From Linnemannia hyalina (Eukaryota > Mortierellomycota > Mortierellomycetes > Mortierellales > Mortierellaceae): a DNA stretch of 54,110 bases. Positions 49,290 through 54,110 of the stretch are shown piece after piece; positions within the stretch are counted from its first letter, which is position 1, and each line of letters opens with the position of its first letter. Position numbers and translations under genes: made by a program. The notes beneath the pieces were generated by a model. The model saw only the letters and a program-made list of their open reading frames with translations, made no database searches and was not told the origin of the DNA. The stretch is from NCBI GenBank assembly GCA_019671135.1, contig JAHRHY010000038.1, forward strand, positions 1 to 54,110, written 5' to 3'.

Positions 49290-49995
49290 ATGAGATACTT
49301 AGTTATTAAAATAACTAACAACAATTACCTTTGTTATACAATAGGTATAAGACTTTATTCGAGTTCTAATAGGCCTCCTGGAATATCCGGAGACAGACTC
49401 GATAAATTAAGTAACTTCAACTTTTCAGATCACCAAAAATTCTTAGCTTCTTTCCGCAAAGATGAAAAATTTTTTAAGGAAAAGTGAATAAATGACGATT
49501 TTGGATTCCCTAAATTAAATAATCTTAGGGACCAAGTTCTCGGTATATGGAAAACTCAGGAAAAAATAGAGAATTTTCTAGATAGTGCTCAAGGTACTGC
49601 TGGTAGACCTGAATTTTCACAAAAAAGACACAGGGAAGCTATCGAAAAATATAACGAAAAATTAGAAGCCCTAGAAAAAAAACGTGATCAGAACTGAATG
49701 GAGTTAGAGGAACTTCTTAATGGTGATCTTAAGACAAATCTTAAGTTAAAAGAAATAATGACCGAAAATTCTCAAGCTATAGATCCTATTTTCAATTTAA
49801 TTGATAAGAAGGATCCAACTTTACAAGATTATATCGATAAGAGAAAATCACTTTTAAACGACGAAATACATAAATCTAGATCGCAAAAAAAAAGAAGTTA
49901 TGGAAAATTTAACAGCAGACTTAGAAAGTCCTATGGATTTAGCTGTGGGTATAATGGAGGAATCTGGACCTGAGATTGGTGGTGAAGATGACTAA
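49290..49995 (+). CDS. orf235, unknown protein upstream of cox1, third copy
   Basis: Repeat of 20638-21343. The A run again has nine bases, so the frame shift is common to all copies. Confidence 0.6.
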
Positions 49996-50138
49996 TTATA
50001 TCCCTAACCATAATTAACTCAATTTTTTGTAATAGTACAAAAATATATTACGATTATAAATTATACTGATTTTTATTGATAGTTATTTTTCTTTTTTTGG
50101 TTAGTCAAATTAAAGAAAATAACCTATTAAAGTCTGAA

Positions 50139-51731
<1,593 letters not shown>

Positions 51732-51839
51732 GACAATATGTCTATTTATATAATTAAAATTAAATAAAAAATATTACTCATTTTTATTTACAGTAATTTA
51801 AGAATTCTTATTTTATATGTTGGACAAAAATGGGTAAAA

Positions 51840-51910
51840 ATCTCATTGGCTTAATGGTAAAGCAAAATACTTCTAATATTTGTATTCTAGTTCGATTCTG
51901 GAATGAGGTT
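51840..51910 (+). tRNA. trnR: tRNA-Arg (UCU), third copy
   Basis: Repeat of 23188-23258. Confidence 0.94.
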
Positions 51911-52127
51911 TAAGTAAATAAAAAATAATTAATAATCTTTAATTAAATAAAAAATAATTTTCGGTTATTATTTCTTCTTTATGATTTAAATTTAGTTTAG
52001 TAAACTCACATATAAATTAATAAATATATGTTATTAAGTAAAATATTGAATTAATTGCATAAATAAGCAAGGATAAATACTATTAATTTAAATGATTTAG
52101 AATCTTAATAAAAATTACAAAAAAAAA

Positions 52128-53237
52128 ATGAGATTTAATATAACTTTAATTTCTATTTTAGAAAATATAATTTTAATATTACCTGCTTTATTAGGTGTTG
52201 CCTATGTAACTGTAGCGGAAAGAAAAACAATGGCAAGTATGCAAAGAAGATTAGGTCCTAATGCAGTAGGATATTATGGTTTATTACAAGCTTTTGCGGA
52301 TGCTCTTAAATTAATATTAAAAGAATATGTAGCCCCAACTCAAGCTAATGTAATCTTATTTTTCTTAGGTCCTATAATAACATTAATGTTTGCTTTATTA
52401 GGTTTCGCGGTTATTCCTTACGGGCCCGGATTATCTATAAGTGATATGGAATTAGGTATATTCTTTATGTTAGCTGTATCTGGTTTAGCTACTTACGGTA
52501 TACTACTTGCAGGATGAAGTGCTAATAGTAAATATGCTTTCTTAGGTTCTTTAAGAAGTACAGCTCAACTTATAAGTTATGAATTAGTATTAAGTTCTGT
52601 TTTACTAATTGTAATAATGATAACTAATAGTTTAAATTTAAATATAAATGTTCAATTTCAAAAAATAACATGATTAGCCTTTCCTTTATTATGTATATTA
52701 ATAATATTTTTTATAGGTTCTGTAGCAGAAACTAACAGAGCTCCATTTGATTTAGCTGAAGCTGAATCGGAGTTAGTTAGTGGATTTATGACTGAACACG
52801 CAGCTGTTATTTTTGTTTTCTTTTTCTTAGCTGAATACTCTAGTATTGTAATAATGTGTATCTTTACAAGTATTCTGTTTTTAGGTGGGTATTTAGTAGA
52901 TTTTGATCTTATATTTTTATTTGATAAAGTAAATTATATTTATGCTTATATATTTGACATTGACTGGATATTATCTTTAGATTATTTAAATATCAGAAAT
53001 TCATTAATTCACCCTACTATGGATGGATTATTTTCAGGTATAAGCTTAGGGGTTAAAAGTGGAATAATGGTATTTATATTTATTTGAGTTAGAGCTTCAT
53101 TTCCAAGAATTCGTTTTGACCAATTAATGTCTTTCTGTTGAACTGTATTAATACCTATATTATTTGCGTTTATATTCTTAATTCCTTGTATATTATACGC
53201 CTTTGGAATATTCTTTATAAATATTAGTTTATTTTAA
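52128..53237 (+). CDS. nad1: NADH dehydrogenase subunit 1, third copy
   Basis: Repeat of 23476-24585, intact. Confidence 0.95.
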
Positions 53238-53343
53238 TTAATATATTTTTCTGCTTATATATTAATTATAACCTAGATATATAATTTTTTTTTTTACCTG
53301 TTACGGTTAAACGTATTAATCAACTTTTTAATATAAAATAAAT

Positions 53344-53490
53344 ATGCCACAATTAGTACCATTTTATTATATGAATGAAATTGTTTTTGCTTTTTCATTA
53401 ATAGTATTTATATTATATATATTATCTAAATATATTTTACCTAGAATAGTACGTTTATTCGTATCTCGTATGTTTATAGACAAAATATAA
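53344..53490 (+). CDS. atp8: ATP synthase subunit 8, third copy
   Basis: Repeat of 24691-24837. The T run upstream is one base longer than in the middle copy. Confidence 0.94.
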   Translation: MPQLVPFYYMNEIVFAFSLIVFILYILSKYILPRIVRLFVSRMFIDKI

Positions 53491-53602
53491 TTAATAGTTT
53501 ATATATTATAAATAACTCAGCTTGCTACAGCTCCACCTTGACTTAAATGTCCACAATTAGCTTATCAAGATTATATATAACAATTAACTTTTATTTAAGT
53601 TA

Positions 53603-54110
53603 ATGCAATTATCTTCAAATAATTTATTTTTATTTAATGAAATTACTAGTCCTTTAGATCAATTTGAAATAAGAAACATTTTAAGTTTAGAAATTTTAGG
53701 TGGTAGTTTACATTTATCTTTAACAAACATAGGATTTTATTTAACAGTAGGATCTTTAATCATATTAATAATGTCTATAACAGCTACTAATTATAACAAA
53801 TTAGTAAGTAACAACTGATCAATAGCTCAAGAATCTTTATATGTTACAATACATAATATTGTAACAAATCAAATTAACCCTAGAAATGGACAAATTTATT
53901 TTCCTTTTATATATACTTTATTCATATTCATTTTAATAAATAATTTAATTGGTATGATTCCATATAGTTTTGCTTCTACAGGTCATTTTGCTCTTACATT
54001 TGCTTTAAGTTTCACTATAGTTTTAGGTGCTACTATTTTAGGATTCCAAAGACATGGTTTAAAATTTTTTTCTTTATTTGTTCCAGCAGGTTGTCCTTTA
54101 GCTTTATTAC
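53603..54110 (+). CDS. atp6: ATP synthase subunit a, third copy, cut by window end
   Basis: Repeat of the first 508 bases of 24948-25739. The upstream sequence agrees with the inverted copy and supports ATG 53603 (MQLSSNN) as the start, since no in-frame ATG lies shortly before it. Confidence 0.94.

Overview
The window is mitochondrial DNA of a filamentous ascomycete. The gene order suggests a Sordariomycete close to Hypocreales. It is strongly AT-rich and uses TGA as Trp (translation table 4, with trnW anticodon UCA). It holds the standard fungal set of 14 respiratory and ATP-synthase genes (nad1-6, nad4L, cob, cox1-3, atp6, atp8, atp9), rps3 inside the single group I intron of rnl, both rRNAs and 25 tRNA genes covering all amino acids.

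The window is not one simple genome copy. Bases 15624 to about 44272 are one full turn of a unit of about 28.65 kb, all genes on the + strand. Bases 44273-54110 start a second turn in the same orientation, repeating about 15624-25455. Bases 1-15621 are an inverted copy of about 15624-31223, all genes on the - strand. The result is a long palindrome centred near 15622 followed by an overlapping direct repeat, as expected from a circular or head-to-tail molecule read past one turn and joined to a fold-back. The three copies differ by small indels that break nad5 in two of them, so local sequence error or real heteroplasmy is present. Only 31224-44249 is single copy.

Order along the unit (+): trnR(ACG)-nad4L-nad5-orf66-cob-trnC-orf235-cox1-trnR(UCU)-nad1-atp8-atp6-rns-trnY-trnD-cox3-(degenerate spacer)-trnN-trnS(GCU)-nad6-trnV-trnI-trnS(UGA)-trnW-trnP-rnl[rps3]-trnT-E-M-M-G-L(UAA)-nad4-trnA-F-orf811-trnK-L(UAG)-Q-H-M-nad2-nad3-atp9-cox2. 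This matches the hypocrealean backbone as I recall it, except that nad4 (normally between nad1 and atp8) and trnG (normally near cox3/nad6) lie inside the tRNA cluster downstream of rnl, and trnN/trnS lie after cox3.

The core genes encode the mitochondrial part of complexes I, III, IV and V and the rRNA/tRNA machinery to translate them. The accessory content is the unusual part. An 811-codon ORF (orf811) has five predicted membrane spans and a leader shared with cox3. A second ORF upstream of cox1 (orf235) either ends at an acidic tail after a one-base shift in an A9 run, or reads without interruption into cox1. There is also a 66-codon single-span ORF after nad5, and a decayed spacer between cox3 and nad6 that holds a cox2-like fragment on the opposite strand.
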